NCBI RefSeq assembly: GCF_000835495.1
Contig: NW_015622548.1
Span: 868,001 to 932,000, forward strand
DNA length: 64,000 nucleotides
Direction: 5' to 3'
From: Cladophialophora immunda
Lineage: Eukaryota; Ascomycota; Eurotiomycetes; Chaetothyriales; Herpotrichiellaceae
A model generated the notes under the pieces. It was not told the DNA's origin and did not search any database. It saw only the letters and a list, made by a program, of their open reading frames with translations. The position numbers and the translations under genes are program-made. Shown in pieces: positions 24,373 to 35,364 of the stretch. Position 1 is the first letter of the stretch, and every line of letters starts with the position of its first letter.

Positions 24373-24919
24373 CGACGAGACATAGAAAAGATGGATTGCG
24401 AGTAATGTCAAAGAGAGGAGAGGGAAGGGAGCTGGGCTCTTTTTCTGTCACCAAATGTGACGACAGCCACGGCGCATTTTCATATGCTCGCTTCAACGTC
24501 CTTCTCCGCAGTTTGACGTCGGTTCGTTCCTCGTATACCGCGGGTCGGCAAATTGATGATCCGAAGCCTGCCCGCTCGTATTTCGTTCAGAAAGCCGTGC
24601 CTGGCCTCTATCAGGTATAATTATACTTCCCCAGACACGATGACATCCTATATTGACCCAGGAGCTGATGACTGGTCGGAAGTATTTATATCATTGACGT
24701 ACACACTCGTCTATGGAGCCCTTTTGGTCTTCTTCTTGCTTTTGTTGTCCAAGTCGAGCCCTCAGCTGTCGTTTAGGTCGTGCTATGTGCAAATCCAGCT
24801 GGGCTGACAGATTTTCAATGCAGAGGTGTCCTCATCTCGGGGAATATCTCAGGCCGTTGCATCAGATAACCTAAACTCCGGAAAAAATGCAAGCACATCT
24901 TCGTTTGGATGCGCGCCAT
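24373..24919. other. Intergenic region between tandem minus-strand genes
   Basis: Holds the promoter of the lyase gene and the 3' UTR of homocitrate synthase. Frames on the plus strand near 24553-24807 have a hydrophobic stretch but no further support. Confidence 0.45.
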
Positions 24920-26528
24920 CTATGCCGTGACACCCGTCGTCCTAGCCTTCTTGACCACCTGCTCCGTTGCGACCTGGTCCTCAACCGCCTCCTCCAAACG
25001 CCTCTTTTCCGGTACTGCTTGATCCTCTTGCTGCTTCTCGGCCAGCAGTCTCTTCTCCTTCTCCGTCATGTTGGGCAGTTCAACTTCGCTCCCTGGGTTC
25101 TTCTTGCCCAGCTTGACATTGCGGTGATAGGCGTGGATGATCGAATCCGCGTCATCAATGGCAATGGGTCTGATATCAGCCAGTCTCTTGATGGCCGCGG
25201 TGACTTCCTTGTACTGTGCGTCCGTCATCTCGATCTTGAGTTGCTGTGCTCTTGACTTGATGGCGTTCCACCCGGTCAGGCGAGAAGCGAAATGGATGTA
25301 TCGGCCAATACCGAAATCTGAGGGGTCGATGATTTCGTATGTGCTCGGGTTGGCCAGGATAGCCTTGGCGTGGATACCGGCCTTGTGAGTGAAGGCACAG
25401 AAACCGGTAATGGGGTTGTTGAAGGGGATGTTGACGGCGACAGCTTCGGCCACCAACTCCTCGATATCCTTGATCTTCTCCAGCTTGTACTTGCTCTTGA
25501 CATAGTCGCGATCGGCCGTGATCATCCGTGCCATCAGCCCACCAAGCGTGGTGATGCCATTTCGCTCGCCAATGCCGAGAACTGAAGTATCGATGTGGGT
25601 GGCACCAGCTTCTAGAGCGCAGTATGCATTTGCAATAGCACAGCCGGTGTCGTTGTGGAAGTGGGTCTCAATGTCGCAGCTGACAACGCCGCGCAGTGTT
25701 CGGACGAGGTCATAAACTTGTCTGGGAGATGCGCATCCGACCGTGTCGGCGATACCCACCCGATTCACACCGACCTTGTCAACGGCTTGATAGAGCGACA
25801 ACAGGTCGACTAGATCAGACCGGAACGAATCTTCGCTGGAAAACCGAATTTCGATGCCCTTGGACTTGACAAAGTTAATGACCTCGATGGCGGTGTTCTT
25901 GATGTAGGTCATATCCTTGCCGTGAGAATGCTCTCGGAGGAAGGATGATGTGCCAATCACGACGTCGACGCCGTCGACACCGGTTTCGACTGCTATTCTT
26001 GCGTCGTCCATGTGGCATCGGATGTGGGTGAGGATCTTGGACTTCAAGCCGAGCTTGCAGATGGCCTCGCAGTCCTTGCGAGACTGCTCTGAGGCGGCCG
26101 GGCTAGTGAGCTCGATATAGTCTGCACCAAACTCGTCCAGAGCCTTTGCGATTTCAATCTTCTTGGCGGTGTCAAAGTAGGCATTCGCGAATCTGTTTGA
26201 TGGGTCAGCGACTTTCTGTTTCCCAGAGCGAGGGTTTTATCCAACATACTGCTCGCCCTCTCTTAACGTGCTCTCGATGATCTTAAATCTGCCGACGTTG
26301 CTGAGGAAGTCGCCCACAGGCATGTAAGGATTTCTGGCATTTCGCGGAGTCGGGTTGGTGTTGATTCCAGTGTAACCCGGGTGACCTACACCTTGTCAGT
26401 AGGGTATCGCGACTGAAGCAGTGGATGACCATACTGGCATTCCCATTCACTCCATTTGAGTGGCCATTGGCACCGTTGGTCTGTCCGTTGACGCCGTTTG
26501 AGTCAACCTCGTCGGCTGAAGGACACAT
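24920..26528 (-). CDS. Homocitrate synthase
   Basis: First committed step of fungal lysine synthesis by the alpha-aminoadipate route: condensation of 2-oxoglutarate and acetyl-CoA to homocitrate. The model has three exons: 26528-26435, 26385-26250 and 26192-24920, 500 residues. The introns are 49 and 57 nt, and both junctions restore family sequence, as in [20 protein letters not shown]. Core motifs include the HMGL-type metal site [18 protein letters not shown]-like [10 protein letters not shown], and the C-terminal [11 protein letters not shown]. Exon 1 encodes an Asn/Gly-rich repeat of NGxNG units before the catalytic domain. The Lys/Glu-rich C-terminal tail, with KKAR, may include a nuclear signal as in yeast Lys20/Lys21. 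Lysine feedback inhibition is expected from the family and is not visible in the sequence. Confidence 0.95.
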
Positions 26529-27605
26529 TTTGAGCGGTGAACAAGGAGAGAGAGTGTGAGAGTTGATGGAGGAGGTCCGAGGAACAAGTCTGAGGTAGGG
26601 GATCAGAGTACAGAGCAGAGTCAGAGAGAGCAAGGTGAGCGGTGAGGAGGGCAGTAGATGTAGGTCTGGAGAAGGAGAATAATGAGTCAAAATGGCGAGT
26701 CGGTGATTTGATGGAGACGATGGCAGGGAAGATGCTGCCGCGAGCGAGAAATCTACCCAGCAAGAGGGAAAAAAAGTGGGAGTGAATAGTGGATGCGGAT
26801 TTGGAGGGGGGAAAAGTCTGAAGCTGCAGCAGTTGCGGGGGGCCAGCAGTGAATTTTTTGGCTGGCCCATTAATGGCTGCGTCTCCGGTCTCGGTCCTCA
26901 CTGGGCAAAATTTTCTCCCTCCTAAAAGTGGCTCGTCCACGCTTCTCTGAAGTCATTATACCTTTTGATGTCCTCCTTCTCGCGTCTCTAGCCATATTGA
27001 CAGATCACAGCCCCCTTATTGACTGCGGAAGCATTGATCCTCTCTGTTTATCCCAATTGCGAAGGGCTGTTCTTCTGTGCGCATGCTCGACGTCATCGCT
27101 ATCACGTGATACGCGTCAATCAACCTCGGGCCTTTTGACGAGGCTGAGATTTCGTGTGCAGCCTTGTTCCGCGGAGCCCAAGAGCCCTCGGCTTCCTCGA
27201 ACACAGGTCGAGAATGACATTCGTCAGGATCGTCCAACCTTTCTCGAAATCATGTTGCTTGCCATACTCCATCGACAGGAAGACAGCAGACTCAGCTGCA
27301 TCGGACCTAGGTAGAGAAGAACACAGCGTATCGACTAAAAGCTGTTGATTGTGACGTACTTGTAGAACGAAAGGCAAAAGGTCATGGTCTTGACCTGCTC
27401 CGTGTGCTAGCGATGCCACTAATATTTCAACTTGGTTGTGCATCACGAGGCTGAGAAAGTGTGTACATGACGATCTCTCCAACACGTAGAAATTGGTCGC
27501 CTGAATCCCTGGGGGGCCTTATTGAGCTCAATGCCAGTACATAACTCCGCACAGAGCTACTTTCAAACCCAGTCCATCGCTCCAGCTGTAGGTCCGCAGA
27601 GAGAG
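26529..27605. other. Divergent promoter region
   Basis: Shared upstream region of homocitrate synthase (-) and the alpha/beta hydrolase (+). The first about 350 bases are GA-rich on the plus strand, meaning CT-rich toward the minus gene. An in-frame upstream ATG at 27531 would lengthen the hydrolase by 25 residues. No other gene is supported. Confidence 0.5.
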
Positions 27606-28388
27606 ATGGCGAAACCCACGCTCTTGTTCGTGCCTGGTGCATGGCATTCGCCCCCTCATTACGAGGCACTCATGAAGGTCCTCGAGAAGCATGGATACCA
27701 GTGTGAAGCTGTAGCCTTGCCTTCAGTCGATCCCAAGGATCCTCCAAACACCGACGCCGACACGGATGCCTCTGCCATATCCGCCGCAATCAGGAACATC
27801 TTGTCCTCAGGCAACGATGTCGTCCTCATCACCCATTCATACAGCGGCATCCCAGGTCAAAGCGCGGCATACTCGTTCGTTGGCCAGAACCAAAACGGGC
27901 CCAGGCTCACCTCGATCGCCATGATGTGTTCATTCCTGTATCCGCCGCAAACAGCTCTTCTCGCGCCCCTGGGAGGCAAACCCCATCCGATCCACAACGT
28001 CTCTGCTGATGGAAATCTGGTGAATGTCGGAGCACCGGGTCCCGAGGTCATCTTCTACAACGATGTACCGGCTGAGGAGGCGGCTCGCTGCAAAGTCATG
28101 ATCAAGACTCACTCCTGGCGCTGTAAGCTGCTGCCGCCGAGTGCTGAAGGTGCTGGATGGTGGGAGATCCCCACCAGCTATTTGATCTGTGAGAAAGACA
28201 ACGCCATCCCAGCAGATTTGCAGAGGAAGATGGTCGCGGACGCAAATGAAGCGTTGGCCCAGAGAGGTTCTGAGCTGACAATTCGGGAGGAGACGGTAGA
28301 GAGCGGGCACAGCCCATTCTTGAGTATGACCGAGAGGACGGCAGAGTTCATCCGGCGCAGTGCTGGAGAACAGGTGCCTATGATGTGA
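27606..28388 (+). CDS. Alpha/beta-hydrolase-fold protein (AB hydrolase 6 type)
   Basis: A single exon of 260 residues if started at 27606, where MAKPTLLFVPGAWHSPPHY matches the normal family start. The ATG at 27531 would add 25 non-conserved residues. The nucleophile elbow is ITHSYSGIPG (H-x-S-x-G), so Ser is present with His in place of the first Gly. The C-terminal catalytic His is likely that in ESGHSPFLS. A mid-protein Asp or Glu near LICEKDNAIP probably completes the triad. Family members hydrolyse esters or lactones, and fungal relatives occur in many gene clusters. The substrate is unknown. It converges on the ketopantoate-reductase-like gene, with only about 100 bases between the stops. 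Confidence 0.88.
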   Translation: MAKPTLLFVPGAWHSPPHYEALMKVLEKHGYQCEAVALPSVDPKDPPNTDADTDASAISAAIRNILSSGNDVVLITHSYSGIPGQSAAYSFVGQNQNGPRLTSIAMMCSFLYPPQTALLAPLGGKPHPIHNVSADGNLVNVGAPGPEVIFYNDVPAEEAARCKVMIKTHSWRCKLLPPSAEGAGWWEIPTSYLICEKDNAIPADLQRKMVADANEALAQRGSELTIREETVESGHSPFLSMTERTAEFIRRSAGEQVPMM

Positions 28389-28486
28389 TATGTGCAGGGA
28401 GAGCCCCCTGCCATTGGTCTTCCCAATAAGAACAGCCGGGCTTTGTCTATAGAAGTCATCTAAATGTTCGTCTGTGGCCGGCAGAG

Positions 28487-29497
28487 TCAATGGGTGATTT
28501 CTCCATTCTGCTCCCGGACCATGGCATCAAATCTTGCTTTCAACAGCGCATACAGCATGTCCGTCAGAGGCATGTCGACTCCCCATTGCCGCCCCAGGCG
28601 AGCAGTATTGCCCACGATTGCTTCAACCTCGAACAGTCGGCCTTGCTTGACATCCTGCACCATACTCGTCTCCCTCCCCTGCCTCGTCTCTGCCCGTCGT
28701 TTGCCGATTGCCAGCTTCTGCTCCGCGACTTTCTCGTCCACATTGGGGACTCCCATCTTCTTGGCCAGCCCGATGATTTCTTTCATGATCGACCACACCA
28801 GCTCGTAAGAATACGGAGAAGATGAATTGCAGAAATCCGCATCTGTGGACATTGAGAGAGCACAGGTGGGACTCCAAGCACAATTCAGCATGATCTTGCC
28901 CCAGCGGGCGATTTGAATATCATCGTGGACTTCGGCCTGCCCTCCGCCGGCGATCATCAATTCTGCCAACCTGGTCGCGGCAGCCTTGTGGGATGCGGGG
29001 GCGGTCGAGGGGAAGGTGCCAATCTCGAGGAGATTCAGCATCTCGGGATACTCGATCACGCCCTGGGCCGTCTGCGTGGCCGGGAGGTAGACGGCGCAGC
29101 TCAGGAGGGGGTTGTCCGGATATGCCTGGGCCACCTCGTCCTCGATGGCGATTCCATTCTGAGCGAGCACAATGGCTGTCCGAGGTCGACCACGGACAGC
29201 AGGTCGAATCAGGTCGCTCAACGAGGGCGTCGAACCGGGGAATGATTTGGTGGCAATGAAGACAAAATCATAGGTGATGTCCTCTGGACACTCCGCGGCG
29301 CTTCTCACAACCTGGTCTGGGCGGAACTGCACATTGCCGAATCGCTTGCTGAGCAGCGTAAAGCCATTCTGCCTTACCGCTTCATAGTTGGACCGGCACA
29401 CGGCTGTGACCTGACAGCCAGCCCGCTGGAGCTGATACAGATAGACAGCACCGATGCTTCCAGCCCCGAAGAGGAGGATTCGAGGTGCGTGGTCCAT
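28487..29497 (-). CDS. Ketopantoate reductase-like (ApbA/PanE) oxidoreductase
   Basis: A single exon of 336 residues from the ATG at 29497; the frame upstream opens with a TTG only. The N-terminus has the NAD(P)-binding Rossmann motif ILLFGAGSIGAVYLYQL (GxGxxG). The catalytic-type Lys lies in the segment FIATKSF, with the AQNGI motif following, and the C-terminal ApbA domain is helical with GRETSMVQDVKQGRLFEVEAI. This fits 2-dehydropantoate 2-reductase, the NADPH-dependent step toward pantothenate. Fungi carry several paralogues of this fold with unknown substrates, so a true panE role is uncertain. Confidence 0.85.
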   Translation of the reverse strand: MDHAPRILLFGAGSIGAVYLYQLQRAGCQVTAVCRSNYEAVRQNGFTLLSKRFGNVQFRPDQVVRSAAECPEDITYDFVFIATKSFPGSTPSLSDLIRPAVRGRPRTAIVLAQNGIAIEDEVAQAYPDNPLLSCAVYLPATQTAQGVIEYPEMLNLLEIGTFPSTAPASHKAAATRLAELMIAGGGQAEVHDDIQIARWGKIMLNCAWSPTCALSMSTDADFCNSSSPYSYELVWSIMKEIIGLAKKMGVPNVDEKVAEQKLAIGKRRAETRQGRETSMVQDVKQGRLFEVEAIVGNTARLGRQWGVDMPLTDMLYALLKARFDAMVREQNGEITH

Positions 29498-29612
29498 GGT
29501 CTTGATGGAGATGTTCCTGTGAGGATACCGGAGCCACACAAAATCGAGGGCGACGATAAACACCGGCCGATACAGGCCGGAGATTGGCCGGTAGGGCCTA
29601 AGATAAAGTCCT

Positions 29613-29622
29613 TACCTAGGTA
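29613..29622. repeat. Perfect palindrome TACCTAGGTA
   Basis: A 10-bp exact palindrome with further TACCTA sequence beside it. It is one of several TACCTA-like sites in the intergenic DNA of this window. Confidence 0.6.
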
Positions 29623-30616
29623 TATACCTACATATCTCCTGCACAAACCCAGAATCGCAAGTTTGGCGGATATGACGGCCGAACGGGGTGCCTGACCGGG
29701 GCCCTTCGAGGGACTGTGGACCAGTGAACTAAAGGTTTATATCAAGCAACAGCCTCAGCATAAGGCTGAAGGTGTCCCATTCTGAGTGGCTTGACCCGAG
29801 AAACGCGAGCACCAGACTTGAACCGGAATCTACATTCTCCGCCATTCTTGGTAACCCGCTACAAACATTAAATGACCAGATCGAGACAAAGGTTAGACAT
29901 GATATGGAAGACTAATCGTAAATCTGTGGTCGAGGCACAGATTCACAGGGTGCTCGGCTCTAGTAAAGGCCCGAATTGCGATCTGCCCCACCAACTAACC
30001 AACGCTGGGGCTGAGGGATGCTCTGGAAGACACATGCTAATCGTGATAGACGTGCAAAAGAGTGCTCCGTACGCCGTACCACAGCTGTGGTAACGGGGGG
30101 AGACGCCAGATCGGATGGTGGCAAGCCCGTGCTCGCTTCACTTTTGTCCTAAACCGGCATCTTTGAAGCAGTTTACCAAGCAGAGCTCCACCGGGGGCTG
30201 CTCCAAGGGCTGGGCCTCTCCCAACGAAGGGTCGATCTGCCGAAATACGCATGGCAAAAAGCCATGCAAAACTTCGTCGGTGCAAAAAGAAAGGAGGCGC
30301 TAGAGCAATGAGCCCACCAATGGTGCTGCCCAGCCTTGCACCCTCCCTATAACCCAGCGGAGCCAACAGCAAAAATCATGACGTGCTAGGCCATTCAAGC
30401 TTTTTGTCCGTTGTTTAGGGGACCGGGAAAGGACATCGACGCGCAATGGCTGTGCCCAAGGTGCCGTATACCCGAGATCGCGGAGCACCCACACCGGCAT
30501 CCACATTACCAATCAGTGGGCGAGGTTGCATGGCATGATCTGTGAAAAACATGCCGGCTAAGGGGCTAGGGTTCATATCTCTTGGTATATCTTTCGTCAT
30601 GGGCATGCTCTTCGCC

Positions 30617-30623
30617 ATATATA
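30617..30623 (+). promoter_or_regulatory. Possible TATA box of the DHA1 transporter
   Basis: An ATATATA element 64 bases before the start codon at 30687. The distance is short, so transcription would start close to the ATG. Only sequence resemblance supports it. Confidence 0.3.
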
Positions 30624-30686
30624 CTCCCTTTGACGTCCCCTTTAAAGGCCGATACAACCACCACCGCCACCACAACACCACCAGTC

Positions 30687-32405
30687 ATGGAGATGATAGA
30701 GAGGATCCTGTCCAAACCCGTCGCCAAACCCTACCGTTCTCGAAAGATCGACCCCACCATACAGCCATATCTGAACAGGTTCGGCCAGGTAGACTTTGCC
30801 CCCGGCGATATCGAAAACCCCAAAGAATGGTCGACCGTCCGCCGATGGTACTGCACGCTCGTGGGCGTCGTGCTGGTGTGCAATGCCACATTTGCTTCGT
30901 CCAGCCCCTCGGGGTCTCTGCGCGGCATTGCTAGAGAGTTCCACGTGTCCGAGGTCGCAGCCGGGCTCGTCATCACCCTCTTTCTGCTTGGATACGTGGC
31001 GGGGCCCCTGATATTTGCTCCCTTGTCCGAGTTCTACGGACGGAGATACGTCTTCTACGTGACGTTCACCCTCTATGTGGTGTTCAACTTCCTCTGCGCC
31101 TTTGCGCCCAACTTTGCCTCCTTACTCATTGGACGTTTGTTGACCGGCACATTCGCGAGCGCCCCTTTGACCAACGCTCCTGGAGTGCTTGCCGATGTCT
31201 GGGGTCCGGTCGAACGTGGGAACGCAATGGCGATATTCAGCATGATGACCTTCATCGGCCCTGCCATCGGGCCTGTGATTTCCGGGTTCCTCGAGCTCAA
31301 GGAAGATTGGAGATGGTCGTTCTACGTGCTGCTATGGCTGGGAGGGGCGACGGAATTGCTGATGTTCACCATCCCCGAAACATACCCCCCGCTCGTCCTG
31401 ATCAACAAGGCCCGTCGACTGAGGGCCACCGGAATTCCCGAATACCAAGAGCTGCAAGCCCCCGCTGAAGCGGAGGGGCGACGACTGGCCGATATGTTCA
31501 AGGTCGCATTGGTCCGACCCTGGCAGATCCTCTTCGACACGATCTCGATGCTGATCGCCGTCTACATCTCGGTGGTCTATCTGCTCCTCTACATGCTCTT
31601 CACAATCTATCCCATTGTGTTCCAGGAGAAGCGAGGATGGAACTCTGGCGTGGGCGAGCTACCTCTGGTCGGAACGGTTATCGGAGCATGCATCGGCGGA
31701 AGCATCATTTTCTACGTCTCGTCGCGGGACAAGAAACGAATGCTGGCTGGGGTACCGCGCAAACCCGAGGACCGATTGCCAGTCGCGATGATAGGCGGCA
31801 TCATGTTTGCCGTGACGATGTTTTGGTTTGCCTGGACCGCCAACTTCAACAGCATCCACTGGATCGTCCCCACCATCGCCGGCACGTTCTTGTCGACTTC
31901 CATCCTCCTCATCTTCGTCGCGTACCTCAACTACCTCACCGACACTTACCTGATGTACACGGCCAGCGCAATGGCCGCCAACACCATCTGTCGCTCGGCT
32001 TGTGGAGCCGCTGCACCCCTTTTCACGAATCAAATGTTCACCGCGCTAGGAGTTGGCGGCGGCGGCTCGCTGATCGCGGGCGTTGCCTGCCTCCTCGCAC
32101 CGATTCCTTTCATCTTCTACAAGTACGGCGCGCGAATCCGACAACGGAGTCGCTTCGCTCCCACCGACCCCCCTCAACCCCGAGACGAGGAAAGTCAGGA
32201 CGAAAAGCCTAAAGAGCCCATTGACGTGGAAACCCCGTCAAGTTCGAGCTCCGCCTCATCGATCGCCAGTCTCCGTTCGGGGACATCTTCACCACTCGGT
32301 GCCGAGTCCTCGGCGGCTGTCATCGAGGAAAAGACGGGTGACTCAGAAGCAGAACCTCGCCACGAGCCCGGAGAGGGAGCCGGCGACAAGAAGGAGTTTG
32401 CTTGA
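30687..32405 (+). CDS. MFS multidrug transporter, DHA1 family
   Basis: A single exon of 572 residues from the ATG at 30687. It has a cytoplasmic N-terminus ending in NPKEWSTVRRWY, the usual entry to TM1 in fungal DHA1 carriers, about 12 hydrophobic segments, the loop 2-3 motif PLSEFYGRRYVFY (G-x-x-x-D/E-R-x-G/GRR type), and a TM5 antiporter-like motif FIGPAIGPVISGF. The C-tail is a long Ser/Glu-rich cytoplasmic extension. Relatives export azoles, polyamines and other toxicants by proton antiport in the plasma membrane. Substrate is unknown. Confidence 0.92.
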   Translation: MEMIERILSKPVAKPYRSRKIDPTIQPYLNRFGQVDFAPGDIENPKEWSTVRRWYCTLVGVVLVCNATFASSSPSGSLRGIAREFHVSEVAAGLVITLFLLGYVAGPLIFAPLSEFYGRRYVFYVTFTLYVVFNFLCAFAPNFASLLIGRLLTGTFASAPLTNAPGVLADVWGPVERGNAMAIFSMMTFIGPAIGPVISGFLELKEDWRWSFYVLLWLGGATELLMFTIPETYPPLVLINKARRLRATGIPEYQELQAPAEAEGRRLADMFKVALVRPWQILFDTISMLIAVYISVVYLLLYMLFTIYPIVFQEKRGWNSGVGELPLVGTVIGACIGGSIIFYVSSRDKKRMLAGVPRKPEDRLPVAMIGGIMFAVTMFWFAWTANFNSIHWIVPTIAGTFLSTSILLIFVAYLNYLTDTYLMYTASAMAANTICRSACGAAAPLFTNQMFTALGVGGGGSLIAGVACLLAPIPFIFYKYGARIRQRSRFAPTDPPQPRDEESQDEKPKEPIDVETPSSSSSASSIASLRSGTSSPLGAESSAAVIEEKTGDSEAEPRHEPGEGAGDKKEFA

Positions 32406-35364
32406 GCCGGATTTCTCTTGTTGCGACTCTGATGGACAAGCTGGAGTTTGTTGGCCTGGCCTGATTCGTGGGATACTGGTATTCGGATAGAACTCGCCTC
32501 CCTTAAGTCCGCAAACGAGGCGCTGGGCCATGTGGGATTTTGATTTTCACCGACTCCACCTCGAAATTGAATTCGGATCATTCCGACAACTCCGTCAGGA
32601 AAATGCCTACGGGGGTTGTGATTTGTGGCGCAACGCTGGGACAGTGGTGACTGTGACTCATAGAGGATGGATGGATGGATGGATGGATTTAAGGATTGGT
32701 TTTATGAATCACCGCACTTTGTACACAACTATTGGGGCAGGTTTTATCCAGCGTTTCGAATTCTCTTTTTTGGGGGGGTTCTTGCGCTACGACGCTACAT
32801 GCATGGCGATGGCGCAATCAGAAGCAGTTTTTCGTGTCTTTGAGCGAATGTGGCTACACTGACGATGATGATGGAATGGACTTTTTCGGGCAAAAAAAAG
32901 TATCCTTGTCAGGAGGGAACCAACCCTCTTCCCATCCAGGTCCGATTATCCCGTGTATAGGTAAATTGGGCACATATATTTTGCCATGTATCTAGGAAGG
33001 GAATAATGCAATTGACTTGACCCGGGCATGGCCACGCGCGCGACACCCCTTGTCAGATTAGGAGATTATGCAAGCACGAGTAGGGACAGAGTACCCTCCC
33101 TGCTTACACAGGGGGTTTAGCGGAGTACACTACTCGGTCCGGAGCACGGAGTGTAGATAATAATGATGGTTCAACTTACTCATTCCCCCTCGCGGCTCGC
33201 GACTATAGATCGCCCGATATGTCCGGACCCCTTGTTGCGGAGCAGCCAAGCGCAGATGGACAAGGAGTTGCGACGTTGTCCACGAACGTCGCTTGAGTAA
33301 GCAAGCCACCAGCCATTGCCAGAATCCGAGGATGCGCGTTGAATACGAGGAGTTTAGTAATTGTAGTCCTTTACCATCACCGCTGTAGTACTTGCCAATA
33401 CGAGGTATTATATGGCTACCAATCCACGCTCATCCACCTGACTGACTGCCTGACTGGCTTGCCAACATTCACCTAAAATCAAGAGACACATCATAATCGT
33501 GTACCATTCCTTCGTGGCGTGCAATACCCCATATACCCATGTCATCTCGAGGTACTCACGTAGGTAGTCTATGTTCCATGTCACGATACAGGACAGGGGT
33601 GATAGGGTAGGGGTAAGAGCAAGTGTAGTGAGTAACAGGAGGAGGAAGTCGGGCCGGATTTTGAACTGTAGGTTCGCGTTTTCGAAACCAGGACACTTGT
33701 TCTCGTTGACGCGATGCTGCTTGCTCGCCTTATTGCTACACGATAATAGACTGGATGACATAGTTCCGGGATACTGTATGTATTTCTTCCAGCAGGTAGT
33801 AGTAGAAGTGTTTACGAGGTAATGCAGATTTCTTGCAGAACAGCGACTTCGCGAGGAGTCCCTTTACCTCCCTAGTGCTTGCATGTCTGTATCTCTCGTC
33901 TCTCGTGTCTTTGGCAATCGTTTCTAGGCTGGCCCTCTGGTCGTCTCTTCAAGCGCGTAATCATATATCCACCACGCCCATTCCCTTGCCCAGCTCCCTC
34001 ACGCTGCGTACGCCACGTTCTCTCCAGTATCTCTCCTAACCACGTGGACGCGCGTTGTTCCAAGGGAGACGAGGCCGCTTTAGGGCGTGAGGACCCCGGC
34101 GCCGTGGATAGCCCGAACGACCGAAACAGGCTGGACGCCTGGGCTTGGATGTATCCCGCCGGACGCGTTAGTTCAGGCGAAGTGCTCGTCCATCACGGAG
34201 ATCGAGAAGCGCGAGAGAGCGAGCGAGTATGCCCTCTTGACCGGTGCTGTGACTCGCGAGTCGGCGGTCGTTCCTGAGTCTCCCTGTGTCGGTACCTGCG
34301 TTTTGTGGTAGTGGGGGCAAGCTCCGCCGGAAACGGAGTCCAGCTGCAAAGATCCAGAGTGCATGTGCACGTTACCCGGGAATTGTGTACATGGATCTCC
34401 GTGGACGAACTGCCCTCGTCTCGCAACGGTAGCTGTGGCTTGGTCGAGCCAATATGTCGAGGTGAACGCCCCAAAATTAGGGGCGTCTGCTCTCAGTTAG
34501 GATCTCCTAGTGGACGGCCGGGCCGTGCGTGCCAACAGTAGACGAGATCTGTGAACGAGCTATTCGTTTCGTGAAGCTTGTGGGCTTCGGCAGACTTGAT
34601 AGTACTGTACTTGCGCCCGCCGGGATCGATATTCTTCGGCTCGGACGATCTGATTGATTCCGCCTGAATAAGCGATCATGTCTGGCCCAATCTGATCGCT
34701 GCAAGAAGTTGTCGAGGTCTATCCAGGTCACCTTAATTCTTGAGAATGTGCCACGTTCTTAGGATATGGTTCCCCACTCGAGGTAAATTGTATGTCGTGA
34801 TAGGGCAGATGACACAAGCCACCCGCTGGTCGTAAAGTGCACCGCGACGATCCTAGTATTTATGCTTGATCTCGTGGTGCGGCTGGGAGAAAAGTGTATC
34901 TTCACTTCAGCCCACTTGAGTCTGAGGTGTGTGAGGAGGGCTTTTGAATCGCTCGAATATACTGTTGCAGGTTCGTCTTAAGCGTATCTGGGCTAAGCAT
35001 ACACAGAATGGATATGATGCGTAACAGCGCACCGGACATCATCATGGCGCTACATCAGTACGCCTCCGACAAGGCTGCAGCGACGCGAGTGCACGACGAT
35101 CAACGTTAAGCTATCACAATGCAACTTGGTAGATCATGGCTGTCATTCTGGGCTCGGCATGCTGAGGCATCAAAAGGAGAAGGCGCCGACAGACGAGCTA
35201 AACAACCTACGAGTCTTCGTGCTTCGGCTGACGTCTTTGCTAACAAGTGGCAGGCGAGATATCTACCCTGAACGGCCTGGAATGTCCCGCAGACCACACA
35301 CCGGATCAGCAATGTATCCCGAGGCCTGGCAATGTTGCACAACCCTCTGAGCCCACAGATAGAC
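32406..35364. other. Gene-free stretch of about 3 kb
   Basis: Lies between the two convergent MFS genes. It contains a (GATG)n tract, short frames without motifs on both strands, and no detectable transposon terminal repeats. There is also no long open frame that could be a transposon relic. It is much longer than needed for two 3' UTRs. Confidence 0.5.
32665..32688. repeat. (GATG)n tetranucleotide microsatellite
   Basis: About six consecutive GATG units in the gene-free region. Confidence 0.8.

Larger units (their letters stand above)
29498..30686. other. Divergent intergenic region
   Basis: Upstream region of the ApbA/PanE-like gene (-) and the DHA1 transporter (+). It contains a perfect TACCTAGGTA palindrome at 29613-29622 and an ATATATA element at 30617-30623. 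A B-box-like GGTTCAAG on the minus strand near 29813-29820 is not part of a foldable tRNA. Confidence 0.5.

Noticed and set aside
29780..29860. Possible tRNA on the minus strand (GGTTCAAG resembles a B box)
   Set aside because: The T-arm-like stem is only partial, and the matching acceptor strand would give a molecule of about 55 nt with no D or anticodon arm.
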